In this document: in pieces, positions 17,727 to 26,701 of the stretch
Position numbering within the stretch: the first letter of the stretch is position 1
Layout: each line of letters begins with the position of its first letter
Assembly: GCA_029226975.1 (NCBI GenBank)
Contig: JAQXZB010000036.1
Location: 62,001 to 126,000 of the forward strand
Origin: Clostridiales bacterium
Lineage (GTDB): Bacteria; Bacillota; Clostridia; UBA1381
Reading direction: 5' to 3'
Length of the DNA: 64,000 bases
Position numbers and translations under genes: made by a program
The notes under the pieces: generated by a model
Database searches by the model: none
What the model was told of the DNA's origin: nothing
What the model saw: only the letters and a program-made list of their open reading frames with translations

Positions 17727-18681
17727 ATTTACCGTTTCCGCGGCGCCGCATATACATACCAAAGAAACCGTACCCGGTATTATGTGCGATGTGATAATCG
17801 CTCTTGCGCCGGCGGCAATATTCGGCTGTGTGGTGTTCGGATATAAGGCGGCGGTTTTACTGCTTGTCTGTATCGCTTCATGTGTACTTGCGGAGTTTCT
17901 GTTTTGCAAGGCGGTCAGGAAAAAAAGTACAATAGGCGACCTTTCGGCTGTGGTAACCGGACTGTTGCTTGGCATGAACTTGCCGAGTACCTGCCCGGTA
18001 TGGATGGCGGTTGTGGGGTCGGTGTTTGCGATTATAATAGTAAAGCAGATATTCGGCGGCTTGGGCAAGAACTTCATGAACCCGGCTTTGGGTGCGCGCT
18101 GTTTCATGCTCATTGCCTGGACCTCTGCAATGACCACCTTTAATAATCCCCTTGCGGGATTCGGTCCCGATGCGGTTTCCTCCGCAACTCCCCTTGCGGC
18201 AATGAAAGCGGGAGAGGCGGCTCCGTCTTTGTTTAACGCCTTTATCGGTCTTATTCCGGGAACGATAGGCGAAACCTCGGCAGCCTGTCTGCTGTTGGGT
18301 GCGATATATCTGCTTATAAGACGGGTAATTTCAATTAAAATTCCTGCGGCATATATCATCACCTTTGCGGTGTTTACATATTTCTTCGCAAATAAAGGCG
18401 GCATGAGCGCGTGGGAGTACACGCTTATGCAGCTTTGCACCGGCGGTCTGATGCTTGGCGCATTCTTTATGGCAACGGATTACACCACAACCCCGACCAC
18501 CTCGGCAGGTATGATAATCTTCGGCATAGGCTGCGGAGCGCTGACCTTCCTCATAAGACGCTTCGGCGGTTATCCCGAGGGCGTGTCCTTCTCGATAATA
18601 TTGATGAACATAGCCGCTCCATTGATAGAAAAGGCTACAATCCCGAAATCCTTCGGTCAAAGAGGAGGTAAGAGTAAATGA
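17716..18681 (+). CDS. rnfD: Rnf complex subunit D
   Basis: This 321-residue integral membrane subunit has about nine hydrophobic segments. SSATPLA (near residue 156) corresponds to the S/T-x-A-T-P motif whose threonine carries covalent FMN. It is part of the Na+ or H+ pumping membrane arm with RnfA, E and G. The ATG overlaps the end of rnfC, and its TGA overlaps the rnfG ATG. Confidence 0.95.
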   Translation: MENKFTVSAAPHIHTKETVPGIMCDVIIALAPAAIFGCVVFGYKAAVLLLVCIASCVLAEFLFCKAVRKKSTIGDLSAVVTGLLLGMNLPSTCPVWMAVVGSVFAIIIVKQIFGGLGKNFMNPALGARCFMLIAWTSAMTTFNNPLAGFGPDAVSSATPLAAMKAGEAAPSLFNAFIGLIPGTIGETSAACLLLGAIYLLIRRVISIKIPAAYIITFAVFTYFFANKGGMSAWEYTLMQLCTGGLMLGAFFMATDYTTTPTTSAGMIIFGIGCGALTFLIRRFGGYPEGVSFSIILMNIAAPLIEKATIPKSFGQRGGKSK

Positions 18682-19241
18682 AAAAGCTCACAGAAACAAT
18701 TAAAATATCATTGATACTCTTTCTTATAACCGCTGTGGCGGCACTGCTTTTGGCATTTGTCAACATGAAAACCGCTCCGCTTATAGAAATAAACAATCAA
18801 AAAAAGGTAACGGACGCTCTTAATGCGGTAATGCCGGAGGCGGCGGATTTTGAGGATATTGAAATAAAGGACGATACGGTACAGAGCCTGTATACCGCAA
18901 AGGACGCGCAGGGGAATACGATAGGAGTATGCGGCGTGGCGGTAACAAAGGGCTATGACGCGGGACTTACCACCGCTGTGGGAGTGGACACCGAGGGCAA
19001 GGTAACGGCCATAGAAATCATTTCCCATAACGAAACGCCGGGTCTTGGCGCAAACGCCGCAAAGCCGGAGTTTAAGGAACAGTTTAAGGGCAAAAGCGCC
19101 GGTATAGAAATTTCCAAAACCGGTGCAAAGGATAACGAAATAGACGCAATGTCCGGTGCAACGCTGACCTCAAGAGGTGTGACAAACGGCGTTAATGCGG
19201 TTTTGGATATGGCGGCAGAGATTTTAAAGGAGGGTAAGTGA
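18678..19241 (+). CDS. rnfG: Rnf complex subunit G
   Basis: The 187-residue protein has one N-terminal transmembrane helix (about 10-30) and an extracytoplasmic FMN-binding domain. The covalent-flavin motif MSGATLTS (Thr of SGATLT) is near residue 160. It relays electrons between RnfD and the other subunits. An ATGA overlap couples it to rnfD. Confidence 0.95.
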   Translation: MKKLTETIKISLILFLITAVAALLLAFVNMKTAPLIEINNQKKVTDALNAVMPEAADFEDIEIKDDTVQSLYTAKDAQGNTIGVCGVAVTKGYDAGLTTAVGVDTEGKVTAIEIISHNETPGLGANAAKPEFKEQFKGKSAGIEISKTGAKDNEIDAMSGATLTSRGVTNGVNAVLDMAAEILKEGK

Positions 19242-19858
19242 TGCAGGAAAAGAAATCGGTTGTCGGAGTGTTTTTAAACGGTCTGATAAAGGAAAATCCG
19301 ACCTTTGTTCAGCTTTTGGGTATGTGTCCGACCCTCGCGGTTACCACAAGCCTTAAAAACGGTTTGGGCATGGGTCTGTCGGCAACGGCGGTGCTTATCG
19401 CTTCAAACGTGATAATATCACTCTTAAGAAAAATAATACCCCAAAAGGTGAGAATTGCGGCGTATATCGTGGTAATAGCCGCCTTTGTAACAATGATTCA
19501 GATGCTTTTAAACGCCTTTTTGCCGGAGCTGTCAAACTCGCTTGGAATATTTATTCCGCTTATAGTTGTAAACTGTATAATTCTGGCAAGAGCCGAGGCG
19601 TTCGCCTCCAAAAACGGCGTGGTACGCAGTGCGGCGGACGGTTTGGGCATGGGCTTGGGCTTTACGGCCGCCCTGGCGATAATCAGCGCGGTAAGAGAAT
19701 TTTTCGGCGCGGGTACGATTTTCGACATACCCATATACGGTACGGTGATAACGCCCATGACGATTATCACTCTTGCACCCGGCGGATTTATCGTACTGGG
19801 ACTGCTTGTGGCTTTGGTTAATTATATAATGAAGAAGGGGGATAAGAAGAATGGCTAA
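19241..19858 (+). CDS. rnfE: Rnf complex subunit E
   Basis: A 205-residue six-helix membrane subunit, homologous to RnfA and to NqrD. The chosen start is the ATG at 19241, which shares one base with the rnfG stop (TGATG); a GTG one codon earlier is less likely. GGAGGG within the end of rnfG provides the RBS. It contributes, with RnfA, to the membrane cluster-binding core. Confidence 0.94.
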   Translation: MQEKKSVVGVFLNGLIKENPTFVQLLGMCPTLAVTTSLKNGLGMGLSATAVLIASNVIISLLRKIIPQKVRIAAYIVVIAAFVTMIQMLLNAFLPELSNSLGIFIPLIVVNCIILARAEAFASKNGVVRSAADGLGMGLGFTAALAIISAVREFFGAGTIFDIPIYGTVITPMTIITLAPGGFIVLGLLVALVNYIMKKGDKKNG

Positions 19859-20432
19859 GGAAATAATCGCAATTTTGCTGTCCGCTCTTTTGACGGAAAA
19901 CTTTGTAATGGTTAAATTCTATGGAATTTGTCCCTTTTTGGGGGTTTCAAAGAAAACCGATACTGCCGTAGGCATGGGAATGGCGGTAACCTTTGTAATG
20001 GGTATCGCATCGGTGTTTACCTACCTTGCCAACACATATCTGCTTGTACCCTTCGGACTGGAGTATTTACAGACGATTTTATTCATACTCATAATTGCCG
20101 GACTGGTGCAACTGGTGGAAATGTTCGTAAAAAAGACCATGCCGCCGCTTTACAATGCACTGGGCATTTATCTGCCGCTTATCACAACCAACTGCGCGGT
20201 GCTTTCCGCGGCGCTTTTGAATGTGCAAAACGGATATAATTTCCTGTATTCGGTGCTGTTCGGGGTGTTTGCCGGACTGGGCTTTACACTGGCGATTGTG
20301 CTTATGGCGGGAATAAGAGAATACATAGATGAAAAGTCGGTACCGGAGGCCTTTCGCGGATTTCCGATAGCGCTTATAACGGCGGGGCTTATGGCTATAG
20401 GCTTCATGGGCTTTTCGGGCTTTTCGATTTAA
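19851..20432 (+). CDS. rnfA: Rnf complex subunit A
   Basis: A 193-residue six-helix membrane subunit related to NqrE. The conserved FYGICPFLGVSKK and LITTNCAVL segments contain the cysteines that in family members bind an intramembrane FeS cluster with RnfE. Overlaps the end of rnfE by 8 bp. Confidence 0.95.
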   Translation: MAKEIIAILLSALLTENFVMVKFYGICPFLGVSKKTDTAVGMGMAVTFVMGIASVFTYLANTYLLVPFGLEYLQTILFILIIAGLVQLVEMFVKKTMPPLYNALGIYLPLITTNCAVLSAALLNVQNGYNFLYSVLFGVFAGLGFTLAIVLMAGIREYIDEKSVPEAFRGFPIALITAGLMAIGFMGFSGFSI

Positions 20433-20444
20433 GGAGGGTATGGA

Positions 20445-21242
20445 ATGAACGGAATTATAGCGGCTGTCGCGGTAGTCGGCGGCGTAGGACTTCTATTCGG
20501 TATCCTGCTTGCGGTTGCCTCGTTTGTGTTTGAGGTGAAAAAGGATGAGCGTGCCGAAAAAATTCTTGAGGTGCTTCCGGGCGCCAACTGCGGAGCCTGC
20601 GGCTTTGCGGGCTGCGGAGCGTATGCGGACGCGATTGTAAATGACGGAGCAAAAATTAACTGCTGCAGCGTGGGTAAGGCGCCGGTGGCTGAGAAAATCT
20701 CGGAAATAATGGGCGTTGAAGCAATGGACGTTGTGGAGGTTGTCGCAAGGGTTTCCTGCGGCGGCAATTGCAGCAGTGCGGCTAAAAAATACGAGTACGA
20801 GGGCGTTCCCGACTGCGTTGCGGCATCAAAGCTCGGCGGCGGTTCAAAGGCTTGTCCCAGCGGCTGTTTGGGACTTGGAAGCTGCGTTAAGGTCTGTCAG
20901 TTCGGAGCAATATCCGTTGTTGACGGTGTGGCGGTTGTAGACGAGAACAAGTGTACAGCCTGCGGTCAGTGCTTAAAGCGCTGTCCCAAGAATATCATTC
21001 ACTTTGTGCCCAAGCACTTAAAGCAGTGGGTGGTATGCCAAAACCCGGAAACCGGCAGGTATGTAAACCAATACTGCAGTGCGGGCTGCATAGGCTGTAA
21101 GATATGCGAAAAGAACTGTCCCTTTGATGCAATTCATGTGGAGAACAATTTCGCAACGATTGACTATGACAAATGCAAAAACTGCGGCATATGCGCAAAG
21201 AAATGTCCGCGCCATGCAATACACGGCAGGGATGACGGATGA
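20445..21242 (+). CDS. rnfB: Rnf complex subunit B, polyferredoxin
   Basis: The 265-residue protein has an N-terminal membrane helix (3-27). A Fes-type cluster motif (ANCGACGFAGCGAY), a middle CxxxC pair region, and four-cysteine sets for several [4Fe-4S] clusters (CTACGQCLKRCP, CIGCKICEKNCP, CKNCGICAKKCP) follow. It is the entry point for electrons from reduced ferredoxin. Last gene of the rnf operon. Confidence 0.95.
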   Translation: MNGIIAAVAVVGGVGLLFGILLAVASFVFEVKKDERAEKILEVLPGANCGACGFAGCGAYADAIVNDGAKINCCSVGKAPVAEKISEIMGVEAMDVVEVVARVSCGGNCSSAAKKYEYEGVPDCVAASKLGGGSKACPSGCLGLGSCVKVCQFGAISVVDGVAVVDENKCTACGQCLKRCPKNIIHFVPKHLKQWVVCQNPETGRYVNQYCSAGCIGCKICEKNCPFDAIHVENNFATIDYDKCKNCGICAKKCPRHAIHGRDDG

Positions 21243-21257
21243 GTTTTGCACAAATAC

Positions 21258-21286
21258 TTGCAAAATTGCGAAATATATGATAAAAT
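21258..21286 (+). promoter_or_regulatory. Promoter of yebC
   Basis: TTGCAA (21258-21263), 17-base spacer, TAAAAT (21281-21286), 35 bases before the start codon. Confidence 0.6.
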
Positions 21287-21320
21287 AAAAGGCAAATACG
21301 ATTAGTAAGGAGTTTTTCTT

Positions 21321-22055
21321 ATGTCAGGACATTCAAAATGGAGTACGATAAAACGTAAAAAGGGCGCAAATGACGCGCAGAGGGCAAAGATTTTTACAAA
21401 GATTGCCCGTGAGATTATTGTTGCCGTAAAGGCAGGCGGTCCCGATCCGGACAACAACGCCAGCTTAAAGGACGTAATCGCAAAGGCGCGCTCGAATAAT
21501 ATGCCCAACGATAATATCAACCGCACAATCAAAAAGGCGGCGGGCGATACCGACACATCAACCTATGAAAACATTACCTATGAGGGCTACGGCCCCAACG
21601 GCGTTGCGGTAATCGTCGAAACGCTTACCGACAACCGCAACAGAACAGCGGCGGACGTGCGCCACGCCTTTGATAAATTCGGAGGAAACATGGGTCAGAA
21701 CGGCTGTGTGTCATTTATGTTTGACCGCAAGGGCGTTATTGTTATAGAAAACGAGGATATTGACGAGGACGAAATCACCATGGACGCTTTGGAAGCGGGT
21801 GCGGATGATATTGAGGTTGACGAGGAGGCCATAGAGATAACCACCTCGCCGGACGCGTTCAGTGCCGCAAGAGAAGCGCTTGAAGCGAAATACACTCTTT
21901 CCTCGGCGCAGATAAGCATGGTACCTCAGACCATGACCGAGCTTACCGACCCGGATTCGATAAAGAATATGACAAGGATGCTTGAAATGCTTGAGGATAA
22001 CGATGATGTTCAGGACGTATACCACAACTGGGATATGCCCGAGGACGCGGAATAA
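21321..22055 (+). CDS. YebC/PmpR-family protein
   Basis: A 244-residue protein with the family's invariant N-terminus (SGHSKWSTIKRKKGANDAQR) and full three-domain length. Members are described as DNA-binding regulators, and YebC proteins as relieving ribosome stalling at proline runs (TACO1-like role). Monocistronic with its own promoter; two tandem hairpins and a terminator follow. Confidence 0.95.
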   Translation: MSGHSKWSTIKRKKGANDAQRAKIFTKIAREIIVAVKAGGPDPDNNASLKDVIAKARSNNMPNDNINRTIKKAAGDTDTSTYENITYEGYGPNGVAVIVETLTDNRNRTAADVRHAFDKFGGNMGQNGCVSFMFDRKGVIVIENEDIDEDEITMDALEAGADDIEVDEEAIEITTSPDAFSAAREALEAKYTLSSAQISMVPQTMTELTDPDSIKNMTRMLEMLEDNDDVQDVYHNWDMPEDAE

Positions 22056-22084
22056 TAAGCTTATTATGATATAATATAATTGAA

Positions 22085-22170
22085 GATGAGGTGCGAGGAT
22101 AGCACCTTTATAAAGAAATTCCGATTCAAGATGAGGTGCGAGGGTAACACCTTTATAAAGAAATCCCGCA
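22085..22170 (+). repeat. Two tandem 45-bp hairpin repeats downstream of yebC
   Basis: GATGAGGTGCGAGG begins at 22085 and again at 22130, giving a 45-bp period. Each unit contains AGGTGC...GCACCT (second unit AGGTGC...ACACCT) forming a short hairpin, then TTTATAAAGAAATYCCG. Only a few positions differ between units. No coding potential is seen. Confidence 0.85.
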
Positions 22171-22178
22171 AGAAGAAC

Positions 22179-22213
22179 AGCCCTTGTGCTTTGGTGCAGG
22201 GGCTTTATTATTT
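22179..22213 (+). terminator. Intrinsic terminator after yebC and the tandem repeats
   Basis: AGCCCTTGTGC...GCAGGGGCT hairpin (22179-22204) followed by TTATTATTT. Confidence 0.75.
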
Positions 22214-22310
22214 ACGATTTTTCACGATTATATTATGGAAATAAAAAATACGTCGTTTAGTTTAATAGAAAAATCCAATCATGCATATTAAAATGATCAA
22301 TATTTTCCCT

Positions 22311-22560
22311 TTACAAAAGTGTAGGCTTATGGTATAATATATTTGCCAAATAGACTTTATAAATATAGTAAATTAAGGATATTTTCTTTGTGTATGAATT
22401 ATCTTATTATTTTAATGCACTTTCATTTTTGAATTGGCAAAAATGTAAATTCCATTTACGAAAGTGTATTAGAATATATCCTATACTATGTAAAGTTTGT
22501 TTGGCGACAATCGGGGTTTACGTTTTTCGGTGCGTTGACTTCGGTTGGCGCACTTTTTAT
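22311..22560 (+). promoter_or_regulatory. Promoter and structured leader ending in a UUCG-loop terminator
   Basis: TTACAA (22311-22316), 16-base spacer, TATAAT (22333-22338). The roughly 210-base transcript region that follows holds nested pairings: AAGGATATT (22375-22383) with AATATATCC (22473-22481), AATGCACTTTC (22414-22424) with GAAAGTGTATT (22460-22470), and GTAAA with TTTAC (22490-22521). It ends in a GTGCG...CGCAC hairpin with a C(UUCG)G loop (22530-22553) followed by T5. The terminator ends 30 bases before the lipoprotein start, so it could be an attenuator or the 3' end of a small RNA. No known class is recognised. The rest of the 22214-22589 gap is AT-rich with no convincing gene. 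Confidence 0.55.
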
Positions 22561-22589
22561 TTAAAAAATTTTTAACGGAGGTTGTGTAA

Positions 22590-23432
22590 ATGAAAAAAAT
22601 ATTGATTGGTTTTATGTCCCTGTTGCTGGCTGTCGGGACTTTAGGTTGTTCTATGGCTTCAAAAAGTGCAGAAAATATAAAAAAGACGGATACCAATGCA
22701 AGCAGTATGTCAAAATCCGATAATAAAAAATCTAACTCCCCAAATACCATAATGGATTTGTTTGATGGTAAGCAGAGAGTTTGGTTTTATATTTACGATG
22801 ACGAACTAACCTATGAAAGTAAAGTTTTGGGAATGTTTATAACAAATAACAAAAATGTTACAGAGTTTTATTATAATGTCATTCCCGATGTTGTAGCCGA
22901 AGCAAAGATTGCCGAGAATGTTAATATTCCTTCAAGTGGTAAAACTTATTCATTAAATGATTTTGTCGGGTTGTCGGATAGTGAAATTATTGATATGGTG
23001 AGTGCTTCTTACGGTGATGCTTCAAAGGCTTATCAATTTAGCACGGAAAAAAGAAATTATGAGCCTACCGGACTATATACAACTGCAAAAAATTATTCAT
23101 ATGAAAGCAGTTATTTCCCGTTTGCCATTCAGTATAATGGCAGCTTAGACAGTAGCGGAAATAATTTGACTGATGAAAATTTAAAAATCTTCAGCAGTAA
23201 TGATTATACATTCAGTTATCCTATGGATACCCAGAAATCAGATATAATTTCTGTTACATCAGAGCTTAAGGACTGTTCAATCATAAAACCCATAGAAATT
23301 AAGGATAAAGAATATGTAGGCATAAAGGAAAATCGTAATTCATACAATAACAGTATGATTATTACGCAAAATAATTACAAATCATTTGGAGATATTAAAT
23401 ATGACAGTCCGGATAATGCCACGAAATGGTAA
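22590..23432 (+). CDS. Predicted lipoprotein, unknown function, AT-rich
   Basis: The 280-residue protein has a lipoprotein signal (hydrophobic MSLLLAVGTLGCS, lipid-accepting Cys in LGC near residue 20). A Ser/Lys/Asn-rich linker and a globular extracytoplasmic domain (about 50-280) rich in Asn, Tyr and Ser follow. I recognise no domain. RBS GGAGG is 8 bases before ATG. Codon choice is visibly more A/T-ending than in neighbouring genes, as is the flanking intergenic DNA, suggesting a separately acquired segment. It stands alone behind the structured leader described at 22311-22560. Confidence 0.75.
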   Translation: MKKILIGFMSLLLAVGTLGCSMASKSAENIKKTDTNASSMSKSDNKKSNSPNTIMDLFDGKQRVWFYIYDDELTYESKVLGMFITNNKNVTEFYYNVIPDVVAEAKIAENVNIPSSGKTYSLNDFVGLSDSEIIDMVSASYGDASKAYQFSTEKRNYEPTGLYTTAKNYSYESSYFPFAIQYNGSLDSSGNNLTDENLKIFSSNDYTFSYPMDTQKSDIISVTSELKDCSIIKPIEIKDKEYVGIKENRNSYNNSMIITQNNYKSFGDIKYDSPDNATKW

Positions 23433-23524
23433 ATCCATAAGACTTACGGTCAGAATGTGAGTTTTACATTGCAAAAGTGTGTCAGCCGAGTTTACATCAT
23501 AAAAACATACCTTGATATACAAAT

Positions 23525-23551
23525 GCCCCCGGAGGTTGCACCTCTGAGGGC
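23525..23551 (-). terminator. Hairpin downstream of the YcdB/SLH gene
   Basis: GCCCTCAGAGGT/ACCTCCGGGGGC type inverted repeat just beyond the stop codon on the minus strand, followed by ATTTG instead of a strong T-run. Probable terminator. Confidence 0.55.
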
Positions 23552-23560
23552 GGTTTGTTG

Positions 23561-25555
23561 CTATTCGTTATTTACAATACATCTGTAAATCATGGACAGT
23601 GCTTCGGCGCGGCTTAGCGACGCATCGGGGTGGAAGTAGCCGTCATTGCGGCATTTTAATATGCCAATGGCGTTCATTGCCGCGATTGCGCCCGCATTTT
23701 CCGTTACGTCCGTATAGGGCGAAATGAAAATTTCATTAAACGCCGTTACCTTGTCAATGCCCAGTATCTTGGACATTGCCATGCAGGCGGCGCTTCGGCT
23801 TATGGCTGATGAGCCGTTGGGGTCTGAGGTAAATCCCTCATTGATGAAATACTGCATATCATACTCCGCTTCGGGGTCTATAATGACCGGTTGACGAAGC
23901 GTAACGGCATTTCTTGCCAAAGTGAAAAATTCGTCCTGTGTTATTTCCTTATCAGGCTCCAAAAGCTCATTGCTATAGCCTATGCCCATATCTGCCAAAG
24001 CCCGTATTTCATCGCGGTACGCACAGGTTTCAATGTCCTTGTACCGAGGCTCCTCTGTTGCACCGTTGGTATATATTTCAACATCAGGCTCGCCGCTTAG
24101 TGCGTCTATGGTGATATAGGGATTGTCAAAGCTATAGAGGGGACTTACTTCCCGTACATTTCCCGAATCGTCATATTCGCATATATGCCATTTTACCGAG
24201 AAATCATTGCCGGAAAACAGCTTTTCCTGTGCCGCTTCCTTGGTGATTATGCCGTTGGGCAGAGGAAAGCTTATATTCTTGAAATAGGTCTTTGAATAGC
24301 CCAAAAGCTCTCCGGTCGGGTCTATTATTATATTTATGGCGTTATCGTAATAGGGCAGACCGTTTACAAGCCTTACATAGCTTTGGTAATACCGGGAATC
24401 GATATTGTCGGTTTCTTTTAAGATATATTCATTTATGCTGTCACCGGCAAGCTGTGATATGTATGCCGCCGCGGTTTCTTCGGGATTTTCAATAACCGTT
24501 TCGGCACTCGTGTCCTCTGCGTTTCGCCAAAAGCTCAGTACCTCGCCGGTTGCCGCATCAAGCGTTACGTTTGCCGCTTTGTTATTTTCGCCGTTCAGAT
24601 AAATATCCGCACTGTAGGTACCCTCATAAGGGTCCTTTTTGATATTGCAGCGCTGCTCCGTATATTCCGAGAGCCCCAAAACAGCGTTGTTTTTGGCTAT
24701 ATTGATAAGCTCCTCGGAGGAATACAGTCCCGCAAGTTCCGAAAGCCCGGTTGTTTCCGCTTCGGTAAAAGCCTCGGCCTTTGCCGCCGCATTGGCGCCG
24801 CCCGCCGCCGCGTCCTCTGATAGGGCATAACGAATACTGCTTGGAGAGCTGCGCAAATCGCCGGTTATACCGTCTATGCCTTTATCCCTGTTCTTTATGC
24901 GATAAACCAGCCTTGCCGTTCGGTTTTTTGTGGCACAATCATAGTATGTTGCATACTGAAGCTCAAGTCCCTGCTTTTCGTCAAATATCCGCTTTGCCGA
25001 AGCTTTTGGCATAATATCCCCTTCCTCAAAAAGCGCCGTATCAATGGGGTCATAGTAGTAGCTTTCTGTGTTTTTGTCATCATCAAGGCGCATGGTCGAG
25101 TAAGACGCATCAACGGGAATGTCCTTGTAATACTGAACTATATTAAATGTATAGCCGTTTGCATAGAGTGAGTAAAAGGGATGGGGCTCAAGCTTGTATG
25201 TACCCGCAAATTGAGGATTTAGCTTATCTGCCACCTCGTATGCGCTTTGGGTAAGCTCCCTTTGCCTTGCAAAGCTGAAAAGGTTTTCTTGAGACTTTTC
25301 GTAATTTTTATCGTTTAGGTTAAAGCGGGTTATCGTGCCGTCCTCGTATGCCTCAATGAACAGATCTTCGCTGTCATTGCTCCAGTCAAAGCTGTATACG
25401 GTGCGCTCATCGTTCGTGTACTGACCGGAACTGAATTCGGTGTAGAGCGAGGTGTCCACACGCTCCTTAATTTGGGAAAGCACGCTCTGCGCGTCCGCAA
25501 ATGCTGTGGTCGAAAGCAGCATTGATGCCGTAAGCACCGATAATAATTTTTTCAT
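23561..25555 (-). CDS. Secreted YcdB/YcdC-domain protein with C-terminal SLH motifs
   Basis: The 664-residue protein starts at 25555 (GGGAGG 8 bases upstream; the TTG at 25561 is too close to it). Signal peptide MKKLLSVLTASMLLSTTAFA. Two YcdB/YcdC-type repeats (PepSY-like folds with TLDAATGEVLSFW and IIIDPTGELLGYS) span about residues 130-510. The C-terminal part (about 510-664) carries degenerate SLH motifs (DIETCAYRDEIRALADMGIG, SPYTDVTENAGAIAAMNAIG, DGYFHPDASLSRAEALSMIY), which attach proteins to cell-wall polymers. The function of YcdB domains is not established; a protease-modulating role is sometimes proposed for PepSY relatives. Confidence 0.85.
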   Translation of the reverse strand: MKKLLSVLTASMLLSTTAFADAQSVLSQIKERVDTSLYTEFSSGQYTNDERTVYSFDWSNDSEDLFIEAYEDGTITRFNLNDKNYEKSQENLFSFARQRELTQSAYEVADKLNPQFAGTYKLEPHPFYSLYANGYTFNIVQYYKDIPVDASYSTMRLDDDKNTESYYYDPIDTALFEEGDIMPKASAKRIFDEKQGLELQYATYYDCATKNRTARLVYRIKNRDKGIDGITGDLRSSPSSIRYALSEDAAAGGANAAAKAEAFTEAETTGLSELAGLYSSEELINIAKNNAVLGLSEYTEQRCNIKKDPYEGTYSADIYLNGENNKAANVTLDAATGEVLSFWRNAEDTSAETVIENPEETAAAYISQLAGDSINEYILKETDNIDSRYYQSYVRLVNGLPYYDNAINIIIDPTGELLGYSKTYFKNISFPLPNGIITKEAAQEKLFSGNDFSVKWHICEYDDSGNVREVSPLYSFDNPYITIDALSGEPDVEIYTNGATEEPRYKDIETCAYRDEIRALADMGIGYSNELLEPDKEITQDEFFTLARNAVTLRQPVIIDPEAEYDMQYFINEGFTSDPNGSSAISRSAACMAMSKILGIDKVTAFNEIFISPYTDVTENAGAIAAMNAIGILKCRNDGYFHPDASLSRAEALSMIYRCIVNNE

Positions 25556-25699
25556 AAACAATACCTCCCTTGGTATGTAAAAATTCTTGAATGTTTAATA
25601 AAATTCCTTAATATGAAATTTTTGTATACAATACTACTATATTAGACGGAGTAAAAAAAATAAAAGTTCCGTTTTTTTGCAGAAAAATTAAAAAGTTTT

Positions 25700-25728
25700 T
25701 TGACAAACAGTAAAATACATGGTATAAT
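25700..25728 (+). promoter_or_regulatory. Consensus sigma-A promoter for the phosphoesterase-ricT operon
   Basis: TTGACA (25700-25705), exactly 17 bases, TATAAT (25723-25728); both boxes match consensus. Start codon is 46 bases downstream. Confidence 0.88.
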
Positions 25729-25774
25729 AGGTATATATTTTTTATAGTGTGCAATCGGCACAAAGGAGTGGCTT

Positions 25775-26239
25775 ATGAAAAAAATATTGATTTTTTCGGA
25801 TACGCATGATATGATAAGAGAAACTCTTGATGTTATAGGAAAAACACCGGGGGTAAATATGATAATTCACGCGGGGGACAATATCCGCGATGCGGAGGAA
25901 ATAGAAAGGACTTTTCCCAATATCCCCTTGGTCTATGTAAAGGGCAACAACGACTGGTTTTCACAGGTAAACACCGACGCGCGGACTGTTGTTGACGGAG
26001 TTAAGATTTTTATTACCCATGGACATGATTACGGGGTAAAATACGAAAAAACTCTTGCAACCTTAAAGAGTGCGGCAGAGGACGCGGATCTCGTTGTGTT
26101 CGGGCATACCCATAAGCCGTATCTCGAATACGGTAAAATGACTTTGGTAAATCCGGGAAGCATAACCTTCGGCAGAACCTATGCCGTATGTGAAATAAAT
26201 GACAAAAAGGTATCCGTAAGGATTGAGGAAGTGAAATAA
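25775..26239 (+). CDS. YfcE/MJ0936-type metallophosphoesterase
   Basis: A 154-residue calcineurin-like phosphoesterase with all five metal-site motifs: SDTHD (Asp8-x-His10), GDN, GNND, THGHDY and GHTHKP. Small bacterial members hydrolyse phosphodiesters in vitro and depend on Mn2+; the physiological substrate is unknown. First gene of a three-gene run with a membrane protein and ricT. Confidence 0.9.
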   Translation: MKKILIFSDTHDMIRETLDVIGKTPGVNMIIHAGDNIRDAEEIERTFPNIPLVYVKGNNDWFSQVNTDARTVVDGVKIFITHGHDYGVKYEKTLATLKSAAEDADLVVFGHTHKPYLEYGKMTLVNPGSITFGRTYAVCEINDKKVSVRIEEVK

Positions 26240-26242
26240 TTT

Positions 26243-26701
26243 ATGAGCGAAACGGTTTCGGCAGGGAAAAAGGAATTTTTTCTTGCGCTTTTGGGTGCGG
26301 TTATATTGTATTTGGCGGGCGAGTATATAAAATATATTCTTCCCTCATACAAGGCTGCCGGGGACGTGCTTGAGGTGATAATGTTTGCCGTTTTTGCGTA
26401 TTTTGTAATGACGAGATACGCGGCGGTGTACACATATTCATTAAATAACGGTACGCTTCGGGTAAACAGAAAAATCGGACACAGAAACAAGGAGCTTGAA
26501 ATAAACGCCTGTAATATGCGGGCGGTAAAAACCTCCGTAAAGGGCAAAATACGGGTGTATACCATGAAAAAAACGATTTTTCACCATAAAGAAGATGTGT
26601 ATCTCATTTTCAAAAAGGATGACAGGGAATATGCACTGTGCTTTGCACCGTCGGGGAAGCTTCGCGCAAAAACGGAAAGTCTGGCAAAGAAAGGGAAATA
26701 A
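26243..26701 (+). CDS. Small two-helix membrane protein, unknown function
   Basis: The 152-residue protein has two predicted transmembrane helices (about 11-30 and 42-60), then a cytoplasmic basic domain (about 65-152) with a beta-rich pattern that resembles bacterial PH-like domains, although this is not certain. It is tightly placed, 3 bases after the phosphoesterase stop and directly abutting ricT, so it belongs to the same operon. The RBS is weak (GAGGAAGTG inside the previous gene). Confidence 0.65.
   Translation: MSETVSAGKKEFFLALLGAVILYLAGEYIKYILPSYKAAGDVLEVIMFAVFAYFVMTRYAAVYTYSLNNGTLRVNRKIGHRNKELEINACNMRAVKTSVKGKIRVYTMKKTIFHHKEDVYLIFKKDDREYALCFAPSGKLRAKTESLAKKGK

Noticed and set aside
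22390-22575. 61-codon frame before the lipoprotein
   Set aside because: No RBS, runs through the terminator hairpin, and its composition reflects the leader pairing, not coding.
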